From Anisakis pegreffii (Eukaryota > Nematoda > Chromadorea > Rhabditida > Anisakidae), in contig JAPYMA010000262.1 in assembly GCA_035041965.1 (NCBI GenBank), forward strand, positions 1 through 64,000: 64,000 nucleotides of DNA, read 5' to 3'. Every line of letters begins with the position of its first letter. The first letter of the stretch is position 1. Positions 1-12,700 of this stretch are shown one piece after another. A model generated the notes under the pieces. The model was not told where the DNA came from. It was given only the letters and a program-made list of their open reading frames with translations, and ran no database searches. A program made the position numbers and the translations under genes.

Positions 1-3000
1 GGTTGCGATGTTCAGGACTATCGTCTTCTCAAGTTTGCCCAGGAACGTATGAATTTCTTTAATATCATTCGATCCAGCTGAACGTCTACATTCAGAAAAA
101 TATAATTTTGTGGTGCAATTCCTCTTATTTGAGGAAGTATAGGGATTTTCTTAATGTTACGCACCATTCCGTTTTCAAACCTACCGTACTCTCAGCTTTG
201 CACGGTAACATGTGAATATATGCACACCATTCGATCCAGCAGAATCTCTAGATTCACAAAAGCATATATTTTGTCGGGTGGTCTGGCCTTATTGAAGAGA
301 TGTAGCAATTTTATTAAAGCTATCTCAAGTAGCGCAGTGGCACTCATTGATATAAAATGCATTGATCGCTCGATACAGGTCAATCTAAACGTTACTATAG
401 GAATATCGAAGCTGCGATGTTCAGGACCACCGTTTTCTCATGCTTGCCCAGTAACATGTAAGTTTGTCCAGTAACATGTAATTTGTTTTTGGATGGGATA
501 TGGTGATAACTTTGCCAACATCACTTGTAAACTTTTTCACACCGTTCGATCCAGCAGAATCTCTAGATTCACAAAAGCATATATTTTGTCGGGTGGTTTT
601 GTCTTATTGATGAGATGTAGCAATTTTATTAAAGCTATCTCAACTAGCGTAGGGACACTCATTGATATACAATGCACTGATCGCTCGAGACAGATCAACC
701 TACACGTTACTATAGGAATATCGAAGTTGCGATGTTCAGGACCACCGTTTTCTCAATTTTGCCCACTAATATGTATACTTCTTCACACCGTTCGATCCAG
801 CAGAATCTCTAGGTTCACAAAAGCATATATTTTGTCGGGTGGTTTTGTCTTATTGAAGAGACGTAGCAATTTTATTAAAGCTATCTCAAGTAGCGCAGTG
901 GCACTAATTGATAAAAAATGCATTGATCGCTCGATACAGGTCAATCTATACGTTACCATAGGAACATCGAGGTTGCGATGTTCAGGACCACCGTCTTCTC
1001 AAGTTTGCCCAGGAACGTATGAATTTCTTTAATTCATTCGATCCAGCTGAATGTCTACATTCAGAAAAATATAATTTTGTGTTGCAATTCCTCTTATTTG
1101 AGGAAGTATAGGGATTTTCTTAATGTTACGCACCATTCCATTTTCAAACCCACCGTACTCTCAGCTTTGCACAGTAACATGTGAATATATGCACACCATT
1201 CGATCCAGCAGAGTCTCTAGATTCACAAAAGCATATATTTTGAATGGTGGTTTTGTCTTATTGAAGAGATGTAGCAATTTTATTAATGCTCTCTCAACTA
1301 GCGCAGTGACACTCATTGATGTACAATATATTGATCACACGCTATAGATCAATCTACACGTTACTATAGGAACATCGAGGTTGCGATGTTCAGGACCACC
1401 GTCTTCTCAAGTTTGCCCAGGAACGTATGAATTTCTTTAATTCATTCGATCCAGCTGAACGTCTACATTCAGAAAAATATAATTTTGTGGAGCAATTCCT
1501 CTTATTTGAGGAAGTATAGGGATTTTCTTAATGTTACGCACCATTCCATTTTCAAACCTACCGTACTCTCAGCTTTGCACAGTAACATGTGAATATATGC
1601 ACACCATTCGATCCAGCAGAATCTCTAGATTCACAAAAGCATATATTTTGTCGGGTGGTTTTGTCTTATTGAAGAGATATAGCAATTTTGTTAAATCTCT
1701 CTCAACTAGCGCAGTGGCACTTATTGATGTACAATATATTGATCAGACGCTATAGATTAATCTACACGTTACTATAAGAATATGGAAGCTGCGATGTTCA
1801 GGACCACCGTTTTCTCAAGTTTGTCCGGCAACATAGTGATGCTTTGACATCCTTCCATCGAGCAGAATGTCACTTTCGTAAAAATGAACAACTTGCCGCC
1901 AAGTTCTGCCTCTGCGAGGGGATATTGCTATTTTCCTGATGCTATAGGGGTTAGCTCATTGAAACCTACCGTACTTTCAGCTTTGACCAGTAACATATCC
2001 ATATCTTCACACCAATCGATCAAGCAGAATCTCTGGATTAAGAAAATCATATATTTTGTCTAACGATTTCGCTTATTTGAGGAGGTATAGCTATTTTATT
2101 GAAGCTATCTCAACTAGCGCTGAGGTGCTCATTGATATGCGTTTGATCACTATAGATCAATGCATATTATACATTGCTATAGAAATGTGGGTTTGATACA
2201 TTCAAGCCCACCGTCTTCTCAAGTTTGCCGGGAAACATATTAACGTTTGTACATTTTTCAATTGAGCAGAAACTCTGCTTTCTGAAAATGAAAACATCAC
2301 CGTTAAATGTTGCCCCTGCGAGGAGATATAGCTATTTTGCTGATGTTATAGGGGTTGGCACATTCAAACCAACTGCACTCTCAGCTTTGGCCAGTAACAT
2401 ATCAATTTCTTCACACCGTCCGATTGATCAGAATCTCTACATTCAGAAAAATATATGTTTTGTTGGGCGATTTCGCTTAGTTGAGGAGGTACAGCTATTT
2501 TATTAAAGCTCTCTCAGGTAGCGCTGAGGTGCTCATTGTTATGCATTTGGTCACTATAGATCAATAGATATTATATATTACTCAACAAATATAGATTTGA
2601 TACATTCAAGCCTACCGTCTTCTCAAGTGTACCAGGAAACATGCTAATGTTTGTACATCATTCGATCGAGCTGTATATCGGCTTTCTAAAAATGAAAAAG
2701 TCGCCGAGCAATTTTCGCCTCTGCGAGGAGATATAGCTATTTTCCTGATGCTATAGGGGTTAGCTCATTGAAACCTACCGTACTCTCAACTTTGACCAGT
2801 AACATATCAATTTCTTCACACCAATCGATCGACCAGAATTTCTGCATTCAGAAAAAATGTGTTCTTTTAGGAGATTTTGCTTAGTTGAGGAGGTACAGCT
2901 ATTTTATTAAAGCTCTCTCAACTAGCGCTGATGTGCTCATTGTTATGCATTTGATCACTATAGATCAATAGATATTATACATTACTTTAGAAATATAGGT

Positions 3001-3090
3001 TTGATACATTCAGGCCTACCGTCTTCTCAAGTTTGCCTGGTAATATAGTTATATTTGTACATCGCTCGAACGAGCAGAATCTCAGCTTTC
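1..3090. repeat. Complex dimeric satellite array, about 410-bp units
   Basis: A landmark (TTGCGATGTTCAGGACCACC and variants) recurs near 5, 415, 727, 973, 1383 and 1791. Diverged versions (GATACATTCAAGCCCACCG type) recur near 2193, 2590 and 3000. The full unit is about 408-410 bp. It splits into two related halves: an A part of about 165 bp (ACCGTCTTCTCAAGTTTGCC onward) and a B part of about 245 bp (ACCGTACTCTCAGCTTTGCA onward). Both halves contain an ATTCGATCCAGC-type block followed by a CA..AAAAATATATTTTG-type block. Two stretches (about 412-727 and 728-973) contain only B-type sequence. Copies become more divergent towards 3 kb, where the array fades out. Open frames of up to 179 codons inside it repeat with the unit and look like by-products. 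The array runs off the left edge. Confidence 0.93.
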
Positions 3091-3807
3091 TAAAAATAAT
3101 AGAGGGAGATAGGTATCGCGTGCTGGGCAGAGGTGATTTTCGCTTATCAATCGTTGCTACCATGAACATGAAAAAACATTGAGAGTTTCTGAAGAACAAT
3201 AAGAACTATACCATGAACCGTCGTATTTAGCACACAAAATTAGTAATGAACCACGAAAAGGTAGAGATGGAAAACTTTTTAGCATTGTGATATGAGTGGT
3301 CGTGAAGCGAATTTACTGTATGGCATTATTATGGTTCATTTGTATATTATTATCACAAAAGCAAAGAGAAATTACGAAATTGCACAAGTGCTCATTGTCA
3401 GTGAGCTTTTCTTATTTCATTTATTCGCACTCACAGTTACCGTGAATCCAACGGTAGAACATGACGATCAATTTGAAACAGATACCAGTTTATGTTATGT
3501 TGAGCGATAAATCGTGCGAAACAGGTCAGAAGCGATTTATTAACAAAAACAGTCCGTAGAGAAAATTGCAATATATAATTTGTACGTATTTTAATCAAAA
3601 ATCATCACACATACAAAGTTTATGTTGTTCGTATGAGACAATAATTCACTCTTCACCAAATTCACACTTTACCAAACATCATTCATGCTAATGTGTGATA
3701 TCACGACATAATTACTGAAAGATTTGTTTAATCAGTTAAGTCTCAGATTAAATAAGATCGAAGTGAATGCTGCGTTCAGAAGAGTTTTGGTTTCTTGTCG
3801 CTGTTCT
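3091..3807. other. Gene-poor spacer between satellite and GMC gene
   Basis: AT-rich sequence between the fading satellite array and the stop codon of the GMC gene. I see no exon with a recognisable domain. A 72-codon plus-strand frame at 3292-3510 has no features that favour coding. The 3' untranslated region of the GMC gene probably lies in the right part. Confidence 0.5.
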
Positions 3808-6800
3808 CTAGTAGGTTTCATTTTGGAGAATGTCGACTGCTTTATCAGCGAGCATCAGAAGTGATGCATAAACACTTCGAACACTTGACGTTGGTGGTAG
3901 AACGGATGCATCAACTACTCGTAAACGTTTCACTTCATGAACTCTGCAATTGACAAATCGTTTGCTTCGTCACTTCTATATGTTCCTTGCTTGTTGTGAG
4001 GCCCCAATTTTCCTTGAATATAGCCCTCTCTCCTCTCAATGTAAGCTTTTTTTCGACGTAAATTTTATACACATGTGCCAAGAAATTAAATTTCCCGAAT
4101 GTAAATTCTTTCCTCATTTACAATCAGAATAAGACGTTCTTCTCATAGCATTGAAGATTATCATCTCTCGCCGGCTTCCTCAGTGAATTTCCAGACAACA
4201 ACACAAACGAACGAACCTTAAATCTTTATCAACAACCGAATTCGCCAACAGATTTCCCATTGCACAAGACGATGTAGGGTAGGATTTGAACGCTTCATCG
4301 CTAAACTCTTCAAAATTCGTCGCTAAACATGAGAACAAATCTTCGGAAGATCTGCCGTCACATTTCCACTTTTGTGCCTTCGATGGCGTCAGCCCGATCG
4401 GCGAAAACGTTTGCGTTGACGTCAAAAGATGATGGGCCCGTTTGACAGCTTAAGAAGGTAAACTTCTGTAGAAGTGACGATATCATTATCGGTTCACGTA
4501 AAGCCAGCCAAAGGATAAAAACCTTTCGTGAGTAGACCAGAAAATACGCCTTTGGGCTGAACTTCGATGGTGGGTGCAGCTAACGCATCTATAGAATTCA
4601 AACGCACTGAGCCAATTCTGTACGCATTCATTAAGGACACTTCAACTGATAGAAACCACTTCGACTGAAAACAAGTAAACATATTAACGAATCTATTGTA
4701 ATTTGCTAATTAAAATGATTTGCTTATTACTGAATTAAAAGATGATGTAATATTACCTAAGGCGATAATAAATGAAAATGAAATATATAAATATGCACAG
4801 AAACCTGATTACAATATGGTTCGATTAGCATGAAAGCATCAGTATTTTTACTCTGAGGTGATACTGTGAAAGAAGTCGTGAAGGCGGGCAGTGTTATTCT
4901 CGATGACGAATTAAAGTGATCACCTTCAGTTGCATTGATTTCAAACATGAATGAGATTAGAATTAACAGCAATCATAATTATTGTTATAATCATAGGAAT
5001 GATAATCATAATAATGATAAGTTAAAAAACCAAAAACTGAACAAAACTGACAGTGAGATACTTACAAAAAACAGTGATCGGTTGCGAAATTTGAAAATTG
5101 CTACAGAATTTCTGAATGAGCATTTCAATCGATGTATAATGATTGGATGAAGTGGGATCACAAATCAGATTTGTTTCGTACTGAATCGTCGTTGACAATG
5201 GAATCGCCAACTGTTCACCAACAGCTGGAAGAGACCTCACCGGCGTGATCTGAAAGGACATTATCCGGGACAGATAAACAAGTATCATCGGAAAAAACGC
5301 AATAAGCAGCAGCAGAAAGATCTAAGCATGGTTTATAGAGATAGTTGAGGTTGTTTTGATGAGCGATTTGAGTGTGATTAGCACTGATTAAATTGGATTC
5401 GTAATCGAATGAAAAGAGTTGTCGCTCTGAATGATTAAATCAAAAACGAGATGAAGCGACAAACATTAAATAATCTCAGCTGCTCTTCGGCTCCAATTCC
5501 AGACAACAATAACAAATGTGGTGTTTCAACTGGGCCACACGATAAGATCACCTCACGATTTATCAATACTCGTTGCGAACGCCCTTCATAAATATAATTT
5601 ACACCTGTCGCCGCACCATCCATACCGAACAATATCTTAAGTGGAATATTAATTGTGTCTCACCTCTCACCTTCTGCTACTAAGAAGGGTATGATTGTAC
5701 ATATACTTGCATAAACTATTATCATGCACAAAGAATGCACTGCACCTTGGTAGCTTTAGCACCGGTGAGAATGTGTAAATTGAATCGTGATTGAACCTCA
5801 GTTGTTAAATAATCCAGAACCGATGCCCCTTCATCATTACTTTCATCAGAATATTTCATCCAATAGGCTGCTTTAGAAAACGCTGCAAATTTTTGTAATA
5901 ATAATGTACTTTTGGTTCAATTTCGATTGTGTTCGGTTGGTCTGCTCGCCTAGCCAGCGGGGTGGCGTAAATCAACGCCATAACAGTGCGAAGGGAAGCG
6001 CAAGCGTTGTGGCTAGCAACGTTACAAACGTTTAGTAGCCTAGCCAATCCAGGTAATATATTTTTAATGTTGGTGATAAGAGTCCTACGAATATTCATTT
6101 CATATTGTAATTATCAGCCTGACGACAATAACAGCACTGAAAACAAACACTAGTGGAAAAGACGGTCACGTTCTGTACCAAGTGTTGCTAAATAACGCAA
6201 TGAATAACTGGAAGTGGTAACAAACTCACAAACTGCATCATTGTTATTCTTTTTGAACAATACATCAATATCGCTCAGTGTCGAATGTCGAGGCCTTACA
6301 ACTGAACGTACTGAAACAAATAAGCTTCAGACCGCTACTCTGACGATAACGGAGTCAGTAGATTGGGACGACCTATTCATGACTTTTCATAAGGAGCATT
6401 TCCTCATAACCGCTAACTTCATATCTCCAGAAAGTATCGTAAAAACACGTCAAACAACTCTCGTTCAAACACTTCCTCATTCAGTTTCAAATGAAACGTT
6501 TTAACTCGAACTAAATTTGAACCCAGTTTATAAATGGAAACTGCGTGAGACTATAAATCAGTTGAGCTATTATGAACCCATAAAGTTCAATTATTATCAC
6601 CCGCATTCCCCTGCCCAGAAACGGTTTGTTTCGAATATCTTTCGAAATAGGATTCGACATTGCTCCAAGACCAAACGTCCGTTAATGAGCGATCTTCCAC
6701 CCATCGATCCCATTCGTAAGCATTCGGTTTGTTGTAGAGCAACGGTTGTTCACTCAAACCATTGTTTCCATTACCTCCCAGCGCTCGCCGAGACTGCCAC

Positions 6801-7663
6801 TGTTCAGAGTCGTTCGCTTCAGCAGTGAAACTTTCATCCTAAAATTTCCACAATACTGTCGAAGAGGACGACGGTGGAGTTATTGAAATGCGAGCTGTCA
6901 ATTAATCTCACTACAAAAGTAGAGTAAGCGTTCAATTCAATATGAGAACGATGATACGAAGCGATCACTTGGTTATGATGATCAGTTGTTGTTGACGTCA
7001 ACGAAACATTGTAGGTGAATGCAAAATGATTCAAATTCCACAATTTCTTGAAGTATTTCGAAAAGTAATAATTGTAATGATAGAACGGTAATTGATCGCC
7101 CTCTTCCAATAACAATACAAAATTATTTGCATCTTCAGACAGTCGACATGCTAATAAAACACCTGTTGTACCACCGCCGACTGAAATTTTTCGATTGAAT
7201 TTCATTTTCGTTCACCGACTCCACTTATTTGACTGTTATCAATTTCATTACCGTTTCTGACAACACTACTATTATCATCGTTATTATTAATACTTTTAAT
7301 ATTATTATTATTACTATTATTACTACTAGAACTATTGTCATCATCACGGACAATAGTGTATAAAAATTAATTCTCCATTAAAAATGAAAATTGTGTAATA
7401 CATAACAATATGTTATTCATCAACACTGCTGTTCACTACTAGCGTTGTCACTACTCGTGAATGTGCGATAATGTTGTCGTTATTGCGATAATTATTATTG
7501 CAAAAAGTTGAGAGCACTTACTTATAATATATTCATACTGTGGCTGTAGATCTTTTAACGTTTTAACTTGAACGATTCGTTTATTAAAATAATCATTCGA
7601 AATTAAATAATATATTAAAAGTGAACAAATTCCAATCACGCTCGACACCCTCAATAAGCCCAT
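3808..7663 (-). CDS. GMC-family flavin oxidoreductase, catalytic residues missing
   Basis: Multi-exon gene. GMC enzymes are FAD-dependent alcohol or sugar oxidases and dehydrogenases (choline dehydrogenase, glucose oxidase). Exon 1 (7522-7663) starts at ATG 7663 and encodes a short N-terminus with a hydrophobic segment (VSSVIGICSLLIYYLI), a signal peptide or anchor, and ends YEYII. Exon 2 (6912-7180) continues in phase with IGGGTTGVLLACRLSED, the FAD-binding signature, then LLLEEGDQ. Exon 3 (starts 6838) has ALGGNGNNG and YEWDRWVED. Later exons give AFSKAAYWMKY, LHILTGAKATK (near 5.8 kb), REVILSCGPVETPHLLLLSG (5.5 kb, the second GMC signature), LPAVGEQLAIPL (5.2 kb), FKSYPTSSCAMG (4.25 kb) and LRVVDASVLP (3943-3808, stop TAG). 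The usual catalytic His in HPxGTC is Tyr here, and the GNPNAP-type second site is absent. The part between about 6.6 and 5.9 kb was not resolved, so damage there is possible. Confidence 0.85.
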
Positions 7664-8411
7664 CTCGAAAAAAAGCACAACTCACAAAGAGTCAAATAAA
7701 ACAATACGATCTGAAAATTCAATCTATAAAAGTGAACGAACATTCAGTCGATGATGAACGTATGAACAGTCCCGTCAATGATCTAGATTGTAATCGTCCG
7801 ATTCGGACTTGCACAAATCAGCGAAAAATCACTGATTAGAATTTACAAACAACGCTTCCGAGAGCACTTTGAATGCACGAAACCACTTCGTTCATTATTC
7901 CATTCAATCACAACAACAATATTACTCGAACGCAGCATATCATCAATCAAATAAACCTTTCTAAGTAGACTCAACGAGATTGCGAAGGAGTTCGCTTATC
8001 GGCCGCATGTTTCACAGTATACGTTACTTACTTTTCTGAGCGTTTATCATCAACCAATGAATGCCATACGACATCATAAAGAGCAAATATTCAACAAGAA
8101 CACTACTATTCGCAAATGACAACTCAAAATAATTTCTCCACTCGAAAACTGAGCGAATGAGAAGATTTCAAGGAAAAACTTTATCAACTCTGATACGAGA
8201 AAAAATAACAAACAAACAAACAACACGAATGAAATAAATCTGAACGATAACGAATTATGAGCAAACGAAACAATAAAATATGTAAGAATAGAACACATGT
8301 AATAACGATTATTTGCAAAATTTGATAAAAGAAAAAATAATTTCAATAACACGAGAAACTTTCTCATAAACCTAACTAACCAACGATAAGTATTCCGTCG
8401 TTTCCCTATTC
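7664..8411. other. Intergenic region upstream of the GMC gene
   Basis: This stretch holds the presumed promoter of the minus-strand GMC gene and no supported coding exon. A short ATG-containing segment near 8.03-8.07 kb (minus) ends at a good splice donor (A|GTAAGTAACG). It could be a 5' exon of the GMC gene or a stray match. No domain is visible. Confidence 0.4.
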
Positions 8412-8747
8412 CAGAGGCTCTCAACCAGGAGTGCTCGCAGTATCCCTTCGGGGCGCCAGGTAGTATTCCAGGGAATACGAAGTAATATTTCAGTTTTTGC
8501 AATATTTCAGTTTGAGTAGGCAAAGGCGGATTTCCACGCATACATACGTGTAAAAAGTAGGCTATAGGGTGGACTTTAATGTACTTTTTGAAAACGTTAG
8601 AACGTACTTGAATGATGTGCACTTATCTGCACTACTACACATTCGCTGCAGTTATTATTGATATAAAGTGGGTGATGTTATGAGGACTGCGAAGACATTT
8701 TGAAATTTTTCAACGGGTGTGGTAGAAAGAAAGGTTGAGAACCACTG
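8412..8747. mobile_element. Non-autonomous hAT-like element, 336 bp
   Basis: The left end reads CAGAGGCTCTCAACC and the right end GGTTGAGAACCACTG. These are imperfect terminal inverted repeats of the form CAGTGGTTCTCAACC, the typical tip of many animal hAT (Charlie-type) transposons. The interior is too short for a transposase and none is visible. The flanking 8-mers (CCCTATTC and CTCCGTCC) match only partly, so the target-site duplication is decayed or the ends have shifted. A 182-codon minus-strand frame across it is not supported. Confidence 0.7.
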
Positions 8748-9769
8748 CTCCGTCCGACAGAATACCGCATAAAACATCAATAATTACCGAAAATGTCGCA
8801 CTCGGAAGGATAAATGAATGCAGTACTGGAGAAACGTTTCAGTGATGAATAAAACTGATGAATTTACAAAACACACGAGTAGTACCATGCGTGAGCATAA
8901 CACAGAAAGGAGAACAACTATTATTCAAAGAAAAAAACACTCCAAACATTGATTTGATCAAATAAAAAAATCGCGGATATTGAAGTGAACGTTTCTATTT
9001 GAAATGATTGAAACTGATATATTCAGATTCTTTTTTCCCTATGAATCGACCATACGTTTAAGTCAACGAATAAATTCACTTCAAATCATTAGTAAAACAA
9101 ATAACAACAGCTATGAAATAAATTATACGAAATAATCAGACAGAAAAGGTGAGAAATTCAAAATAAAATCAACGAGATCAGCAGTGATAATAGGAGTTAC
9201 ACAGTCCAAAAAATAAAAACGTTATCATAGACGCATCCATCCATACTGGCTGACTGCTAACATTTATAAAACGCTTTCATTCTCAGAAGGCACTTCGGAA
9301 AAACGAGAACGAAATGAATGCCGCTTAATGATGTTGCATTCTCACTTAGCCTAATGGTGAGTTAGAGTATGAGTTGGATTGTATCTAATTATCTGTTCAA
9401 ATCGTATCACTTCCAAGCTTTACTGAAACCTTCAATAAGCTTTTTTTCCGTGACACTGTATTATGAGCTATTCAAGACTTTGAGTGATGGAAATTAATAA
9501 GGAAACCAAAAATATTCATCGAAACCAGCAAATGTGATAGTTTCACACTTTATTCTCATCCACTGCAATTAACTGTTGTCTTCATGTATCCTGAGAATTG
9601 AATCGCATCTTATCAATGCTAATTGTAACTCATAAGAACTCTTCATTCATTGCGAGAATATGCAAACATCTTAATCAAATACGAATCCCGATTGCCCGTC
9701 TGTCCTTTATACTCTTGCATTATGCGATACCGCAAAACCGAGATATGAATTTAGCAGCGATTCGCTTAC
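8748..9769. other. Spacer; possible 3' end of the zinc-finger gene
   Basis: No recognised domain. A minus-strand stretch near 9.26-9.36 kb begins after CATTAG and stays open for about 30 codons to a stop, so it could be the terminal exon of the large zinc-finger gene. Its phase does not fit the last exon I could place (9770-9814), so the 3' end of that gene is unresolved. Confidence 0.35.
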
Positions 9770-12700
9770 CGTGACAACAAACGGTTTGTTGCGATCGGTC
9801 TTTATTCCTAGCACCTGAAACGAAATCAGTGAATCTGTCTCACTTCACATGAAAAACAAACAATTTCTGCTTTAACAGTCTCAAAACGAATTCTCAACGA
9901 CACATTAATTCGGCAAAACTAAGTGACCATTTTTAATATGCACATAACTTCAAATGAATCAATACTCAAAAAATTCCATACAAAATAAAACATAGTCGAG
10001 AAGCACGCATATCAAATTACAAGAAAGCGTACACATATTAGTAAATTTCGTTAAACACTGTTCATTTGCAATAGAGTTCGTGTGAAAGAATCAATGCAAA
10101 TATGAAAGTTTGAAATGAAATGAAAAAAAAACTAACAAAATGTCTTTTCAGAGCATGGGAATGAACATGTTGTCCAGCCAACGGTATATCGCAAACAGCA
10201 CATCTCGATGACGAACTCAACCAATGCGTTTGTTGATAGTGACTTATGAATTGCTCTTTCTGAATTTAAAAAACAACCTCTTAACTGTTACTTCCTAATG
10301 GGAACATTTTGAACATGAACCAAAGTATCAGCACAGTCTTCCATGTGACCGAATGAATCAAATAATGAAGAATTCTCAAAGACAACAGTTGGAATAACAA
10401 AAAAAGCGATGAGGACTAATACCTTCACTTCGTTCGGGAAACAAAGACCGCATTCTCGACACATAGCCCACAATGAGAATGCATGAATGTAAGCATGTTC
10501 CAGTGGAGGGTATAACTGTGATATTGGCACCGACCAATAACCACTTGACGTTCCGCATAGCACACAACAAATCCTGAATGAAAAAATATTCAGTGTACAT
10601 ACTATCCAATTCAGAAAATAAGATCGAAACTCTTTCGGAAAACTGACACACAATCAGTTGGAGCAATTAAATGACCTTCACAGTTAAGTTAATGCAATTG
10701 AAAATGCATTGATATATTAAAAATAATAAGGAATCATTTAAAGCAACCGATAAATATCAGGTAAAACATACGATGATTTGGATTTTGCGTGCTCTTTTTC
10801 GTGCAAAAATCTTGCATCTTCATTCGCGAACGCCATATCGCATCTGCTTGAAAATTAAACGAGTAAATCAATACGAAAAAACATCAAAAATTGATCGAGC
10901 AATCATTCAAAACAATCTTAAATTGAGTTTAGAAATGATCAGCCTCCGATAGCAGGTGGCGGTATATTGCAAGAGGACGATCTAATGCTGCTAATCTTTA
11001 CCGGATAACTAGTAATCGAGACAATTCCACCGTTAGAATTCATTCTTCAAAAATGAATGAATAATCATACAGAACCGAATCCCAAAAATTTTTTTTAATG
11101 ATGCCGAATGACTGCAGCGTTGAAATCGATTAAACTGACTGAATCAACAGAATATTAATCGACAATATTAAACTCACAATCGATTCGACTGCATAGGGAA
11201 TTTCAGCTCACGGCCGACATGCTCTTTAAGGTGCGTTTTGAAAGCACTCGCCGTGTGAAATACCGGCATTTTGGCGCACCACAGACACCGCAATTTCACC
11301 TCCGGCACTAAAACTGTCCATTGTCACTGATTTTATGATTATCAACGTGTGTTTAGGATCATTTTTTGCTTCGAATAATAACTTATAATACCTTTTTTGT
11401 TACATTAATGCAAACAACGGCTGGACGATCAAGCATGTATCTCAGTCTCAGAAATAAATTGTGACATCGACATGACAATTGCAAAAGCTCGTATATGTCA
11501 TTAATTACAAGAGCAAAATGAGTCAATCATCCGCATAAAATGTAACTTTTCCATTGGATAATTAAACCGTTCTCAGTAGATCGCACACACTGAATAATCA
11601 AGATATAACTGAGCAATACACTTACCTACGCCATTATGATGAACTTGAATTTGATGTTTGATTGCGAACAATTCAGCAGTAAATGCCGTGCCACACTCCA
11701 AACAGAAATAATTGTTGTGAATGTTATGTCGCAGGTTATGAACGTGACCAACTGCCAGTTTGTCTATACGAATGCCTGTGCACTCCGGTAATTTACACAC
11801 CAGTTCACCACGCGAATTGCGTATAATGTAGTTCTCCGAGATCGGTATAATTGATTCCGACTGAATTGCATTGAATAAGTTAACCTTCGACAAACAAATA
11901 CAGCAATCGAAATCATCACAACACTTTTTGTAAAACATTCCACGATTCTACTATACCGTCAAAATGACCTGACCGTTCATTTACCGATATCCGTACAAAA
12001 TTCAAATCACATCTTATTGCACGTTCAGTTGAATAAATTCACTTCTATCATCAGTTAAACGAACTTGTGCAGTCGAAGTTGAACGCTGTGATGAAATGCT
12101 GTGGCTTGTTTGTCTTGAAGAGAGGTAATTATTGCTCGATGTTGAAGGATTAGAACGACCAGACGTGCCCGTCCCACAAGCATTCTGAGAATACGAAAAA
12201 TATGAAATGAAATTATGAGAACTTTGTTGAACGTAGCAGACAGAACAAGTGCTTAATATGTTTCAAACGTTCACGCATAGCAACACCGAAACAATAATTA
12301 CTCGAACACGAACACACACCGTTAATGAGTTGGCTGATGACCACTGTCTTAAACCAGATGGCGGTAATGATTTCGGCTGCATACGCACTCGAACGTTTGC
12401 TGCTGGTAACTGAAAACGGACGCTACACTCAGAATGTACAATTTGATGGATTCAGAATACCATTTGGACACAGTACTGAATAATGACACAACAATATCAA
12501 TGTTAAACAGATATTTTGTTGCAAAAAATATTTTGCTCTTGTAAAATTTGAAAAGACTTCTCAAAACAAACAAAAAAATTCAAAAGACCTGCTGTTGTCG
12601 AATAGTTGACGACTGCGCCAAAGAAATTTTGCTGTTGCTAGATCGATTGAAGGACTGTTGTTGCTGTTGTTGAGCATTGACAGTATCGTGCCGAGTCGCT

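Noticed and set aside
493..1032. A 179-codon plus-strand frame (and similar frames at 154-474, 1123-1347 and 1531-1755) in the satellite
   Set aside because: The frames recur with the repeat unit, restart at the same repeat position and have no domain. They are a by-product of the tandem array.
7260..7335. A regulatory element made of ATT/TTA repeats
   Set aside because: It is a simple microsatellite of a kind common in this AT-rich genome, with nothing to suggest function.
8074..8622. A 182-codon minus-strand frame
   Set aside because: It runs across the hAT-like element and AT-rich sequence, is rich in Phe/Leu/Ile with no domain, and ignores the element boundary.
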